Source: Xanthomonas codiaei
GTDB lineage: Bacteria; Pseudomonadota; Gammaproteobacteria; Xanthomonadales; Xanthomonadaceae
Direction of reading: 5' to 3'
Length of the DNA: 64,000 bases
NCBI RefSeq assembly: GCF_002939785.1
Contig: NZ_MDEC01000006.1
Span: forward strand, 142,277 to 206,276
The notes below the pieces were generated by a model that did no database searches, had not been told where the DNA came from, and was given only the letters and a program-made list of their open reading frames with translations. Shown here piece by piece: positions 10,005 to 18,406 of this stretch; the first letter of the stretch is position 1, and each line of letters starts with the position of its first letter. The translations under genes and the position numbers were made by a program.

Positions 10005-10832
10005 ATGACGGTTGGATTTCCCGTGCTGCGCGAGCGCCTGGCGCAAGTGAACGAGCTGGAGATGGTCGACGGCGTGTTCGTGCAGCGCAGCCTGGCTGCG
10101 GATCCGTTCGAGGACCGCTACCTGCAGGTGCGCCGGCAGGAAGGCCGGGTGTATACCGATGCCCAGGTCCGCAGCCTGCCGCATCCGGGCGGCACGTTGG
10201 GTGCCAGCCTCGAATGGCAGGTGCGCGCGCTGTCCAGCGCGTTGCTGGTGCAACACCTGCGCACGCAGGCGGGCGAGGGCGCCATCCTGGAACTGGGCTG
10301 TGGCAACGGCTGGCTGTCGCACCTGCTGGCACGGGCGCTGCAACGCGACGTCTGCGGCGTCGACGTCAACCGCACCGAGCTCGCCCAGGCCGCACGCGTG
10401 TTCGGCCACGAGCAACGTCTCAGTTTCGTCGCCGCCGATATCCAGACCGTGGCGCTGCCACGCGATGCGTTCGATGTCATCGTGATGCCGGCCTGCATCC
10501 AGTATTTCCAGGATCCGGCCGCCTTGGTACGTCACCTGCTGGCCCAGCTACGCGATGACGGCGAACTGCATATTCTCGACAGCCCCCTCTATGCGGATCG
10601 ACAGCGCGCCGCCGAGAGCGCCGCGCGCAGCCTGCGCTATTTCACCGGGCTGGGTGTGCCGGCGTTGGCCGGGCAGTACCACCAGCACACCTACGCCACC
10701 TTCGACCCATTCCAGGTGCACTGGCTGTTCGATCCGCGCCGGCCCGCCGCGCGACTTGGGCGATTGCTCAGACGGCGACAGCCGCACTTTCCCTGGCTGT
10801 GTCTTCGCAAGCAGGACAACGTGGGGCGGTGA
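10005..10832 (+). CDS. Class I SAM-dependent methyltransferase
   Basis: A 275-residue protein with a Rossmann-type methyltransferase domain in its middle: motif I ILELGCGNGWLSHLL (about residues 88-102), an acidic motif II end in VCGVDVNRTE, the post-II segment FVAADIQTVALP and motif IV FDVIVMPACIQYF. The N-terminal 80 residues contain a possible substrate cap domain including EDRYLQVRRQEGRVYTD. The substrate is not evident. It starts nine bases after the symporter stop and probably shares its transcript, though no functional link between the two is known. The next gene is convergent, with 13 bases between. Confidence 0.8.
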   Translation: MTVGFPVLRERLAQVNELEMVDGVFVQRSLAADPFEDRYLQVRRQEGRVYTDAQVRSLPHPGGTLGASLEWQVRALSSALLVQHLRTQAGEGAILELGCGNGWLSHLLARALQRDVCGVDVNRTELAQAARVFGHEQRLSFVAADIQTVALPRDAFDVIVMPACIQYFQDPAALVRHLLAQLRDDGELHILDSPLYADRQRAAESAARSLRYFTGLGVPALAGQYHQHTYATFDPFQVHWLFDPRRPAARLGRLLRRRQPHFPWLCLRKQDNVGR

Positions 10833-10845
10833 CTGGACGGCGGCG

Positions 10846-11580
10846 TCATCGCGCCCGTATCGCCTCCATCACCGTGCTGGCTTCAGGCACCTTGTGCTGG
10901 GCAACTGCGCCGACGACCATGAAGAATGCCAGTACGCCGACGAACGGCCAGATCGTGTGGCGCACGCACACCCACCACCAGCCCTGAACCTGCACGCCGC
11001 GCATCCGTCGATACAGGCCCCCCGCCAGCGCGGCGTCCACCAGCAGCTCGGCCATCAATACCGGTGCCGACCACACCACCCAGGCCGCAGCAACCACCGC
11101 GACTGCGGCGGCGGCCAGCAATGCCACGATCGCCAGGGCCGGCAATCCAGCATCGCCATCGATGAAGTCCGGAAGCGCGTTGTCGCCCGAAATTTCCGGG
11201 GCCGATGCTGGTGGCGCGCTCCATGCGCCGGAACTACCTGCGCCTGCGGAACTGCCCCCGTGTCCGGCCCAGGCGGAAGGATCCTGCGCGGCGTCACCGC
11301 CAAGGTCGACGCAGTCGCCCACCAGGTCGCCGTCCATATGGCGGCGCCAGTGCACCCACATCCACATCAGCAGCAGAAACAGGCTGTAGGCGGCAAGCGT
11401 CGCCATCGGATAGCGCACCACCATCGCGTCGACTCCGGCATTGCGTAGCAGGAACGACGCCAGCAACCCACCGGTGGCGGTGAGCAAGACAATGGCGCCC
11501 ATCTGCAACCGCGGCCATCCGTCGCGTTCCAGTTGCTGGCGTGCATGGTCGATGTTGAATCGTCTTCGTTGCGATCTCAC
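10846..11580 (-). CDS. Uncharacterised membrane protein with three or four predicted helices
   Basis: A 244-residue protein that I cannot assign to a family. Hydrophobic segments appear at about residues 27-47 (MGAIVLLTATGGLLASFLL), 57-74 (TLAAYSLFLLLMWMWVHW), 148-190 and 210-232 (HTIWPFVGVLAFFMVVGAVA). A glycine/serine/alanine-rich linker (about 80-140) separates the helix pairs. The start is GTG at 11580-11578 with AGGAAG upstream; a longer frame to 11664 has no clear binding site. It is convergent with the methyltransferase gene and appears to be transcribed alone. Confidence 0.7.
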   Translation of the reverse strand: MRSQRRRFNIDHARQQLERDGWPRLQMGAIVLLTATGGLLASFLLRNAGVDAMVVRYPMATLAAYSLFLLLMWMWVHWRRHMDGDLVGDCVDLGGDAAQDPSAWAGHGGSSAGAGSSGAWSAPPASAPEISGDNALPDFIDGDAGLPALAIVALLAAAAVAVVAAAWVVWSAPVLMAELLVDAALAGGLYRRMRGVQVQGWWWVCVRHTIWPFVGVLAFFMVVGAVAQHKVPEASTVMEAIRAR

Positions 11581-11917
11581 ACATTGCTTCCTGCTGCGGG
11601 CAACCGCTTGCCCGGATGCCGAGAGTAAGTGACTCTCGAGGGTGCCTGCACACGAACCGATCAAGCCGCGCCTGCTTCCGGCCGCGCATTGCTGGCCGTC
11701 AAAGGTTTGATGGGTCCGAATCTGGCAAGTTTCGGATACCCGGTCATGGAAGGCGCATCGCCGGCATCTCGTTGCCAGTACACACTGTCAGCTGGGAGAA
11801 GCCACGGCGCGGGCCATGGCCGTCCTCTTTTGCCAATGCATCGGGAGATGCGTGCCATCCCTCCATCGCACGCGCACATGGCACACTTTCCAGCCCATCC
11901 CCCAGCGAGAGCGTGCA
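11581..11917. other. Divergent intergenic region
   Basis: The 337 bases between two divergent genes must hold both promoters. No convincing -35/-10 pair, repeat or small gene was recognised; overlapping short frames on both strands look like coding shadows. Confidence 0.45.
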
Positions 11918-12409
11918 GTGATTGGCCAACAGCGTGATCTGACATTTCGTTTCCTGGCCGAGCCCAGCGACGTCAATTTCGGCGGCAAGGTGCACGGCGG
12001 GGTGGTGATGAAATGGATCGACCAGGTCGGCTTTGCCGCCGCCAGCGGCTGGAGCGGGCATTACTGCGTGACCGTGGCGGTGGGCGGTATCCGCTTCGTG
12101 GCGCCGGTGCGTATCGGCGATCTGGTCGCGGTGTCGGCCAAGCTGGTCTACACCGGGCGCAGCAGCATGCATTTCGCCATCGACGTGCGTGCACGCAGCC
12201 CGATGGGCGGCGACTCGCGCCTTTGCACCCACTGCATCATCGTGTTCGTGGCGATGGACCCGGACGGCGTCACGCCGGTGGAAGTGCCTTCCTGGCGGCC
12301 GGATACGCCCGAAGATCAGCGCCTGGCCGAGTACGCGCTCAAGGTGATGGAGCTGAGCAAGGGCATCGAGGACACCATGGCCCATTACAAGGCCGATGCC
12401 TCGGGTTAA
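11918..12409 (+). CDS. Hot-dog acyl-CoA thioesterase (YciA/ACOT type)
   Basis: A 163-residue cytoplasmic hydrolase of the acyl-CoA thioesterase family, which releases free fatty acids and CoA. The hot-dog fold signature is clear: FLAEPSDVNFGGKVHGGVVM with the catalytic-region Asp/Asn, followed by helix WIDQVGFAAASGWSG, strands CVTVAVGGIRFVAPVRIGDL and VSAKLVYTGRSSM. The C-terminus PSWRPDTPEDQRLAEYAL is typical. The start is taken as GTG at 11918, preceded by GCGAGAG; an upstream ATG at 11816 adds 34 residues without family similarity. Monocistronic by layout. Confidence 0.87.
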   Translation: MIGQQRDLTFRFLAEPSDVNFGGKVHGGVVMKWIDQVGFAAASGWSGHYCVTVAVGGIRFVAPVRIGDLVAVSAKLVYTGRSSMHFAIDVRARSPMGGDSRLCTHCIIVFVAMDPDGVTPVEVPSWRPDTPEDQRLAEYALKVMELSKGIEDTMAHYKADASG

Positions 12410-12583
12410 TCGATAGGCCGTGAGTCAGGGGCCATCCGGCCCGGTGGCAGGCACGTGGTGGATGCATCGCGTGGCCCGGCCCGCCTGGCCGTACCGACAG
12501 CTGGGCGCCAGCGATGGCAGAGGGCATTGCCACATGGCAGTCACATGACCGGTGTCGCGCCTGCATTGCGCCACGCAACGCAT

Positions 12584-12612
12584 AAAAAAGGCCGCGGGAG
12601 TGCCGCAGCCTT
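12584..12612 (-). terminator. Rho-independent terminator of the NlpC/P60 gene
   Basis: On the reverse strand a ten-base stem (AAGGCTGCGG with CCGCGGCCTT, one mismatch) is followed by six T residues. It lies about 29 bases after the stop of the endopeptidase gene. Confidence 0.82.
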
Positions 12613-12640
12613 CTATCGTCGACGCAGAGCGCCCGGGACG

Positions 12641-13390
12641 TTACAGCACCCGGCGCGCCTGGATGAACTTCTCGCTCCAGTAGCCGCTGGCGAGCGAATC
12701 CACGCGCACGTCCTTGCCGCGGCTGGGCGCATGCAGGAACTTGCCGTCGCCGACCACCAGGCCGACATGATCGATGCGGCCGCGCTTGCCGAAGAACACC
12801 AGGTCGCCAGCCTTCAGCGCGTTCGGGTCCTTGATCAGTTCGGCCGATTCGTCGCGGGCGATGTCACGCGAGACGCGTGGCAGGTCGATGCCCAGTGCGG
12901 TCTTGAACACATAGCCGACCAGGCCGCTGCAGTCGAAGCCTTCGGTGGATTCGCCACCCCACACGTACGGGGTGCCAAGCAGGGCCATGGCGCGCTGCAG
13001 GATCACCTGCACGCGGCTATCGGCCACGGCGTTCTGGGCAGCGTTGGCCGCGCTCTGCGACACGTCGTAGTTGGCGAGCAGGCGGCTGAGGTCGCCGGCG
13101 AACATCGCCGAACGGTCCATCAACGGAATGGCGTCGTTGGCAGCAAGGTGCGGAAGCAGGGCTGCCAGGGTAGCGGTGGCAGCGGCGTCGGCGCGGCTGC
13201 GGGTAGCGGCTTTCTCGGCGGCGACGGCGCTGTCTGGCGTGGTCGTCTGCGGAGCGGATGGGGCGCTGTTGGCGGTTTGCGCCAGAGCGGGCAGTGCGGC
13301 AATCCAGAGGGCGGTGGCGCAAAGCAGGCGGAGCGGTTTCCGGAGCGGAAGCGGGGCGGCGCCAGGGTTGATCTGTTCGTCGTTCGTCAC
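12641..13390 (-). CDS. Secreted NlpC/P60 (C40) cell-wall endopeptidase
   Basis: A 249-residue cysteine endopeptidase expected to cut the stem peptide of peptidoglycan (gamma-D-Glu to diaminopimelate bond). The C-terminal 120 residues hold the NlpC/P60 domain: GTPYVWGGESTEGFDCSGLV with Cys154, DHVGLVVG with His208 and FLHAPS with His220. The N-terminus has arginines followed by LLCATALWIAALPALAQ, a signal peptide with cleavage after ALA. Residues about 45-130 form an alanine-rich helical region with no known domain. A perfect TGTGA-N6-TCACA site (13482-13497) lies about 95 bases upstream, so control by the CRP-like regulator Clp is likely. It is the second of two tandem C40 genes. Confidence 0.92.
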   Translation of the reverse strand: MTNDEQINPGAAPLPLRKPLRLLCATALWIAALPALAQTANSAPSAPQTTTPDSAVAAEKAATRSRADAAATATLAALLPHLAANDAIPLMDRSAMFAGDLSRLLANYDVSQSAANAAQNAVADSRVQVILQRAMALLGTPYVWGGESTEGFDCSGLVGYVFKTALGIDLPRVSRDIARDESAELIKDPNALKAGDLVFFGKRGRIDHVGLVVGDGKFLHAPSRGKDVRVDSLASGYWSEKFIQARRVL

Positions 13391-13481
13391 GCGGGAATCA
13401 CAATTCTGCTGTCGATGCGGGATGATGCCCTGGTGAACGAATCGTTACGTTCAAAAAAAGTTAACTTTCCGTTTTATGACT

Positions 13482-13497
13482 TGTGATTTGCGTCACA
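13482..13497 (-). promoter_or_regulatory. Predicted Clp/CRP-type binding site
   Basis: TGTGATTTGCGTCACA is a perfect TGTGA-N6-TCACA palindrome, the consensus for CRP and for its Xanthomonas relative Clp. It lies in an A/T-rich promoter-like stretch upstream of the gene starting at 13390, and ends two bases from the stop codon of the upstream C40 gene. Binding is inferred from the motif alone. Confidence 0.7.
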
Positions 13498-13499
13498 CT

Positions 13500-14042
13500 T
13501 CAGTGCAAAACCCGCTTCGAACCTGAATAATGGTCACGCCAGTAAGCTCCGTCGAGGAAATCCAAGCGGACCGTACCGCCAGTGGTCGGGGCGTGCACGA
13601 AGCGGCCTTCCCCCACATAAATTCCGACGTGGGTCACGCTGCCGCCGGAGCCGAAAAAGACCAGGTCGCCGGTTGCCAGCTTCTCGGGTGAAATCCGCGG
13701 TCCCTGGATGGCGGCCAGGTCACGCGAGGTGCGCGGCAGCGACAGCGCCAGCACGTCCTTGTAGACGTAGGTGACCAATCCGCTGCAGTCGAAACCGGTG
13801 TCCGGCGTGTTGCCGCCGTAGCGGTAAGGCGTGCCGACCAAGCCAAGGGCACGCATCAGGATGTTGTTGGCGGCGGCCGGGTCGGCCGGCGTCACCTGCG
13901 GCCACACCCGCGCCGACGGCGGCGGAGCGGACGGACGTCGCACCTGCGGCTTTGACGAACAGCCGCCCAGCAGGAGCAGGCCCAGCAGCAGACAGGCCGT
14001 CGCGCGGTGCGCGCGAGCGGCGAAAACTGGCGTGATATGCAT
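13500..14042 (-). CDS. NlpC/P60 (C40) lipoprotein endopeptidase
   Basis: A 180-residue peptidoglycan endopeptidase of the Spr/NlpC type. The N-terminus has a lipoprotein signal, ATACLLLGLLLLGGCSS, with lipid-accepting Cys28, so it should be anchored in the envelope. The catalytic domain shows GTPYRYGGNTPDTGFDCSGL with Cys86, THVGIYVG with His138 and RFVHAP with His150, in the same spacing as its downstream neighbour. ATG at 14042-14040 was chosen because the signal peptide then starts properly; an ATG at 14078 would add twelve residues. It is divergent from slyD. The two neighbouring C40 genes share the catalytic domain but differ in anchoring: one is lipidated, one freely secreted. Confidence 0.9.
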   Translation of the reverse strand: MHITPVFAARAHRATACLLLGLLLLGGCSSKPQVRRPSAPPPSARVWPQVTPADPAAANNILMRALGLVGTPYRYGGNTPDTGFDCSGLVTYVYKDVLALSLPRTSRDLAAIQGPRISPEKLATGDLVFFGSGGSVTHVGIYVGEGRFVHAPTTGGTVRLDFLDGAYWRDHYSGSKRVLH

Positions 14043-14152
14043 GGAGCCGGGATAATGGGCGGTTCGGAAGGTCGCCATGATGGCGGCGCACCCGGCGGCC
14101 GACAAGCCGTCCTTCACCCTCTGCCACCGGGCAGCCTCATCCAGAGCCACGC

Positions 14153-14632
14153 ATGAAGATCGAAAAAGACAGCGTTGTCCGCTTCCACTACACCGTTTCG
14201 GAGATCGGCCAGGAGCCGATCGAAAGCTCCAAGGAGCGCGATCCGTTGGCGATCCTGATCGGCCACGGCAACATCATTCCCGGCCTGGAAGCGGCCATGA
14301 TGGACAAGCAAGCCGGCGAAAGCTTCGGCGTCGACGTCAAGGCTGCCGAGGCCTATGGCGAATACCGCGAAGGCCTGAGCCAGCGCGTGCCCAAGAAGCA
14401 CTTTGGTGCCACCAAGCTGGTGCCGGGCACGCAGGTGGTGCTGCAGACCAATTTCGGCCCGCGCGCGGTCACTGTGCAGAAGGTCGGCCTGAGCGTGGTC
14501 GACGTCGACCTCAATCATCCGATGGCCGGCAAGGACCTGCATTTCGATGTGGAGATCATCGAAGTGCGCGAGGCCTCGCAGGAAGAGCGCGACCACGGGC
14601 ATGTCCACGGCGACGGCGGACATCACCACTGA
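14153..14632 (+). CDS. slyD: FKBP-type peptidyl-prolyl isomerase SlyD
   Basis: A 159-residue cytoplasmic prolyl isomerase and chaperone. The FKBP half (about residues 1-65 and 130-150) has VVRFHYTV, LAILIGHGNIIPGLEAAM and the C-terminal strand DLHFDVEIIEVREA; the insert-in-flap chaperone domain lies between (about 70-125, beginning YGEYREGLSQRVPKKHF). The C-terminus EERDHGHVHGDGGHHH is a histidine-rich metal-binding tail, shorter than in E. coli SlyD but of the same nickel-binding type. A dispersed hairpin element begins right after the stop codon. Confidence 0.94.
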   Translation: MKIEKDSVVRFHYTVSEIGQEPIESSKERDPLAILIGHGNIIPGLEAAMMDKQAGESFGVDVKAAEAYGEYREGLSQRVPKKHFGATKLVPGTQVVLQTNFGPRAVTVQKVGLSVVDVDLNHPMAGKDLHFDVEIIEVREASQEERDHGHVHGDGGHHH

Positions 14633-14770
14633 CAGCGGCCACCAAAGCGACTGTGCAGCCGCCAGGCGTGGCCGGTGTGCGGAATCGGCAGGTGCCCTCG
14701 TTCACACCGGTTCCGCCGCGCCGCCGGCACCCACCTGTCGACTGTTGACGACGTTTTGTCATCTTTCCCT
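14633..14770 (-). repeat. Long-hairpin dispersed repeat, copy A (degenerate)
   Basis: Reverse-oriented, decayed member of the 140-bp family described under copy C. The core GCAGCCGCCAGGCG, the central CGGAATCGGCAGGTG and the distal CGCCGGCACCCACCTGTCGAC and ACGTTTTGTC blocks align with other copies. The element starts immediately after the slyD stop. Confidence 0.7.
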
Positions 14771-14929
14771 AGCACAGCGAACAGCACACCTGCGCCACCA
14801 CGCGTGGGCGACGGTGGCTGGTCCGGTTCGGCCGGTGCCACGCCTGCATCCAGGCGCCCAGACTTGGCCGATGCCCGCTGCTTGCTGCGCAACGCCCGAT
14901 TGACGCGCTCGATAAGGGCCGTGTCCCCG

Positions 14930-14956
14930 ACGGCCCGCCATTCGGCGGGCCGTTTG
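14930..14956 (+). terminator. Strong hairpin, probable terminator
   Basis: A perfect ten-base stem ACGGCCCGCC / GGCGGGCCGT with loop ATTC is followed by TT. It lies 300 bases after slyD, beyond the repeat, and 44 bases before the next gene, so it may end slyD transcription. Confidence 0.6.
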
Positions 14957-14997
14957 CATTGTGCGCGGCCACCGTGCGCCCTGATGTCTGAGCTGCG

Positions 14998-16242
14998 ATG
15001 ACGCCACGCGACCTGCTGTTACCCACTGCCGCACACGAACGCATCGCCGTGCTGGATGTGCTGCGCGGCTTTGCGCTGCTCGGCATCCTGCTGATGAATA
15101 TCGAAGCCTTCGTCGGCCCGCTCGACTTGGCCATCAGCGGCGTGGAGCCGCACTGGCACGGCGCCGACCGCCTGGCCGATGCGCTGGTCTACTTCTTCGT
15201 GCAGGGCAAGTTCTACACCTTGTTTTCGCTGTTGTTCGGCATGGGCTTTGCGGTGATGGCGCAGCGTGCCGAACAGGCCAGGCGCGGTTTCTACGGAATG
15301 TATCTGCGTCGCACCGCCGGCTTGCTGGCGATCGGCCTGGTCCACGCGCTGCTGTTGTGGTCCGGCGACATCCTGGTGACCTACGCGCTGTTGGCGGTAG
15401 TGCTGCTGAGCACGCGCAGCGCACCGGTGGCGGCATTGCCATGGCTGGCCGCGCTGGTCTACGCCGGCGCGCCTGCGTTGGCGTTGGTGTCCGGTTTCGT
15501 CGGTGCGATGTTGCAGGCCGATCCGGCATCGGCGGTGGAGTGGAAGGCCGCCATGGCCGAGGTGGCGCAGCAGAGCGTGGCCAATGTGCAAGCGCAACGC
15601 GCCGCATTCGGCAGCGGCAGCTATCTGCAGGCCACCGCGCAGCGCTGGCAGGATCTGCGCCATGCACTGAGCGGGCTCAGCATCAACGCCCCGGCCATGC
15701 TCGGCATGTTTCTGCTGGGCGGCTGGTTCGTGCGCAGCGGTGCAATCGCCGCGCCCGACCGCTTCCCGCGCCTGTTCCGCGCGTTGCGCTACGGCGCCTT
15801 GCCGTTGGGATTGGCGGTGATGCTGCTGAGTTACGCGCTGGCGCCGTGGATGGACCCGGCGGACCTGGGCATGCGGGTGTGCACGGCCTTCGCGCTGGCA
15901 CTGGTTGCAGGGCCGCTGATGAGTCTCGGCTACGCGGCGTGGGTGATCCGTTTCGCATCGCATCTGGCCTGGCTTGCGCCTGCCGGGCGCATGGCCTTGA
16001 GCAACTACCTGCTGCAGTCGCTGCTGTGTACCTGGATTTTCTACGGCTACGGGTTGGGCTATTTCGAACAGCTGCCGCGCGTGTGGCAGCTGCCGTTCGC
16101 AGTGGGGGTGTTCGCCGTGCAGGTGGTGGTGAGCCGGTGCTGGTTGCGTTGGTTCCGCTTCGGGCCGGTGGAATGGCTGTGGCGCAGCGCAACCTATCTG
16201 CGGGTTCCGCCGATGTGGCGCGGCCAGGCGCCTAGCCAGTAG
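14998..16242 (+). CDS. DUF418 family (YeiB-like) membrane protein
   Basis: A 414-residue multi-pass inner-membrane protein. The N-terminus ERIAVLDVLRGFALLGILLM with NIEAF is the family signature shared with the acyltransferase-like heparan-alpha-glucosaminide N-acetyltransferase catalytic fold. The second signature, FSLLFGMGFAVMAQRAE, follows near residue 80. The C-terminal DUF418 domain has AGRMALSNYLLQSLLCTWIF near residue 325, then GYGLGYF and a W-rich end (GPVEWLWRSATYLRV). Nine to ten membrane helices are likely. The biochemical role is unknown. ATG at 14998 gives the expected short cytoplasmic N-terminus. Confidence 0.88.
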   Translation: MTPRDLLLPTAAHERIAVLDVLRGFALLGILLMNIEAFVGPLDLAISGVEPHWHGADRLADALVYFFVQGKFYTLFSLLFGMGFAVMAQRAEQARRGFYGMYLRRTAGLLAIGLVHALLLWSGDILVTYALLAVVLLSTRSAPVAALPWLAALVYAGAPALALVSGFVGAMLQADPASAVEWKAAMAEVAQQSVANVQAQRAAFGSGSYLQATAQRWQDLRHALSGLSINAPAMLGMFLLGGWFVRSGAIAAPDRFPRLFRALRYGALPLGLAVMLLSYALAPWMDPADLGMRVCTAFALALVAGPLMSLGYAAWVIRFASHLAWLAPAGRMALSNYLLQSLLCTWIFYGYGLGYFEQLPRVWQLPFAVGVFAVQVVVSRCWLRWFRFGPVEWLWRSATYLRVPPMWRGQAPSQ

Positions 16243-16262
16243 CGGCTGGCGGGCGCGAGAAC

Positions 16263-16722
16263 GTGGCGGTGATCGGTGCCGGTGGAAGTGGTCCGGCGGT
16301 GCGTGTCCTTGCTGCGCTTTGTGCACCGGTGAGTGCGTGCGACTGGCAGTCCAGCGCGCAGGCGTGCGGCGTTGCTGCGCGATACGCGCCAGCGCCTGGA
16401 AGACCAGGTGGCGCACTTCCTGCCATGACGCCAGCTCACTGTCACGCGCCTGGCGGCGCTGGAGCGTGCGGCGGACACGTACCTGCACGTGCCCTGCGAG
16501 CTGGTGGTGATCGGGCGTCGGCAAGGGTGGCGGCCGACGACCTGGAACGATGCACCGGTGCTGGGCGCGATAGTGGGCCGTCCTCACGTCTGGCTCGCAG
16601 CCGGACATGGCATGCTCGGAATCGGCACGAGCACTGCAAGCGGACAACTAATGACCGATCTGATCACCGGCCGCGCACCTGCGCTGCATCCGCATCGCGA
16701 CCGGGCGGGGCGCGAGGCATGA
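16263..16722 (+). pseudogene. Remnant of a DAO/DadA-type FAD oxidoreductase
   Basis: The C-terminal part (about 16525-16722) reads WRPTTWNDAPVLG, then VWLAAGHGMLGIGTSTASG and DLITG, the FAD-binding end of D-amino-acid dehydrogenase/oxidase-family enzymes. A Rossmann-like start, VAVIGAGGSGPAV, appears at 16263-16301 but in another frame, and the central roughly 300 residues are missing. The gene is therefore frameshifted and internally deleted. Its stop TGA (16720-16722) overlaps the ATG of the glutathione reductase gene, so the ancestral gene was translationally coupled to gor. The C-terminal assignment is firm; the N-terminal one is weaker. Confidence 0.65.
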
Positions 16723-18089
16723 GTGCGCGTTACGACTACGACGTGCTGGTTCTGGGGGGCGGCTCCGGCGGTCTGGCCGCAGGATTTCGTGCCGCCAAGC
16801 ATGGCGCACGAGTGGCGATCATGGAGCCTGGCGAGCTTGGCGGCACCTGCGTCAATCTCGGATGCGTGCCAAAAAAAGCCATGTGGCTGGCGGCAGACCT
16901 GGCCGGCAAGATCGAACTGGCCAGCGCACTCGGCTTCGATGTGCCGCGGCCGACACTGACGTGGGAAGAGCTGGTTACGCACCGGCAAGGCTATATCGCC
17001 AACATCCACGCCAGTTATCGGCGTCGCCTCAACGAGGACGGCGTGGTGCTGATTCCGCAACGCGGCGTCCTGCAGGACCGCCATACCGTGATGGGCGGCG
17101 ATGGCATCGCAGTGACCGCCGAGCACATCGTGATCGCAACCGGCGCGCATCCCGTGCGCCCGGACGTGGACGGTGCCGAACACGGCGAGGTATCGGACGA
17201 TTTCTTCAATCTCTGCCATGCACCGGCGCAGGTGGCGATCATCGGCGGTGGTTACATCGCGGTGGAAATCGCCGGCCTGCTGCAGGCGCTTGGCAGCCGT
17301 GTGCATCTCTACGTGCAGGGCGAGCGCTTGCTGGAGCGCTTCGACGCCGAGCTCACTCTGCAGTTGGCCGACAATCTGCGCCACTTGGGCGTGCGCCTGC
17401 ACTTCGGGTTCACCACCACCGGCCTGGAACGCGATGCGCAGGGCGGCTTGCGTGTGCATGGCCATCCGCTGCACCCCCGCGAGCAGGGCAACGACGTGTT
17501 CGACAAGGTGTTCTTCGCCGTGGGCCGGCGCGGCAATACCGCCGGCCTGGGGCTGGAGGCCGTCGGCGTGAGAGTGGGAGACAAGGGCGAGGTACTGGTG
17601 GACGATGCGCAGAGCACCAACGTGCCCACGATCCACGCGATCGGCGATGTGGCGGGCAAGGTCGGGCTGACGCCGGTGGCGATCGCGGCAGGGCGCAAGT
17701 TGATGGATCGGCTGTTCGGCAATCAGCCCGATGCGCGCATGGATTACGAAAACGTACCGAGCGTGGTGTTTTCGCATCCGCCGCTCGGCCACGTGGGATT
17801 GACCGAAGAGCAGGCGCGCGCACGTTACACCGGTGCGGTGCGCGTGTACCGCAGCAATTTCCGTCCGATGCTGCATGCGCTGGCCGACGCTCCGCAGCGC
17901 AGCCTGTTCAAGCTGGTCTGTGTGGGCGACGAAGAGCGCGTGGTCGGTGTGCACCTGCTGGGCGAAAGCGCCGACGAGATGCTGCAAGGCTTTGCGGTGG
18001 CGGTGAAGATGGGCGCCACCAAGCGCGACTTCGACGAGACGGTGGCCATCCATCCCACCTCGTCCGAAGAGATCGTGTTGATGCATTGA
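16719..18089 (+). CDS. gor: Glutathione-disulfide reductase
   Basis: A 456-residue NADPH-dependent flavoenzyme that keeps glutathione reduced. Domains in order: FAD-binding GGGSGG (residues 13-18), the redox disulfide GGTCVNLGCVPKK with Cys44 and Cys49, the NADPH-binding IIGGGYIAVEIAGL (about 177-190), the FAD motif IHAIGDV near residue 310 and the C-terminal interface motif HPTSSEEIVLMH with the catalytic His. Length matches the family (about 450). ATG at 16719 overlaps the upstream pseudogene stop; longer readings of this frame run through the pseudogene and are rejected. Confidence 0.95.
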   Translation: MSARYDYDVLVLGGGSGGLAAGFRAAKHGARVAIMEPGELGGTCVNLGCVPKKAMWLAADLAGKIELASALGFDVPRPTLTWEELVTHRQGYIANIHASYRRRLNEDGVVLIPQRGVLQDRHTVMGGDGIAVTAEHIVIATGAHPVRPDVDGAEHGEVSDDFFNLCHAPAQVAIIGGGYIAVEIAGLLQALGSRVHLYVQGERLLERFDAELTLQLADNLRHLGVRLHFGFTTTGLERDAQGGLRVHGHPLHPREQGNDVFDKVFFAVGRRGNTAGLGLEAVGVRVGDKGEVLVDDAQSTNVPTIHAIGDVAGKVGLTPVAIAAGRKLMDRLFGNQPDARMDYENVPSVVFSHPPLGHVGLTEEQARARYTGAVRVYRSNFRPMLHALADAPQRSLFKLVCVGDEERVVGVHLLGESADEMLQGFAVAVKMGATKRDFDETVAIHPTSSEEIVLMH

Positions 18090-18406
18090 GTGGGTGTGGA
18101 CGGTAGCGGGGAATCAAAGCCCCTTTCCCTGCGGGAGAGATAAGGGGCTCGAACGACACCCCTTCTCCCTGGGGGACATCGTCCTCCTTCATGGGGGAGG
18201 AGGGGCCCCGAAGGGGCGGATGAGGGTACGGGCGCAGCCTCGTGTCCTTTCCACCCTGGGCAGCTTCGCCGCCACCTACCCTCACCCCAAAGCCTCTCCC
18301 GAGGGGGGAGAGGCTTGCAGTTTTTCCATTGCGAGGCTTGTCACCTCCCTTCGCTTGGAAGGATTCGATGCGCACGCTTACGTCCATCAGCTGGCATGCT
18401 TGCGCG
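18090..18406. repeat. Intergenic block of CCTCATCCG-type palindromic repeats
   Basis: Bases 18112-18320 carry several short inverted arms of the form CTCTCCC/GGGAGAG and CTTCTCCC/GGGGGAGG, plus the block CCCCGAAGGGGCGGATGAGGGTACGGGCGCAGCC (18204-18238 region, interrupted here only by description). Related blocks occur at 37817-37874 and 63646-63705. No protein is supported in this stretch. Confidence 0.65.

Noticed and set aside
8529..10535. A 668-residue reverse-strand frame
   Set aside because: It covers the symporter and methyltransferase genes on the opposite strand, both with strong motifs; its His/Arg/Gln-rich composition is that of a shadow.
15019..16647. A 542-residue reverse-strand frame over the DUF418 gene
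   Set aside because: Antisense to a gene with clear membrane and family signatures; composition rich in Gln, His and Arg marks it as a shadow.
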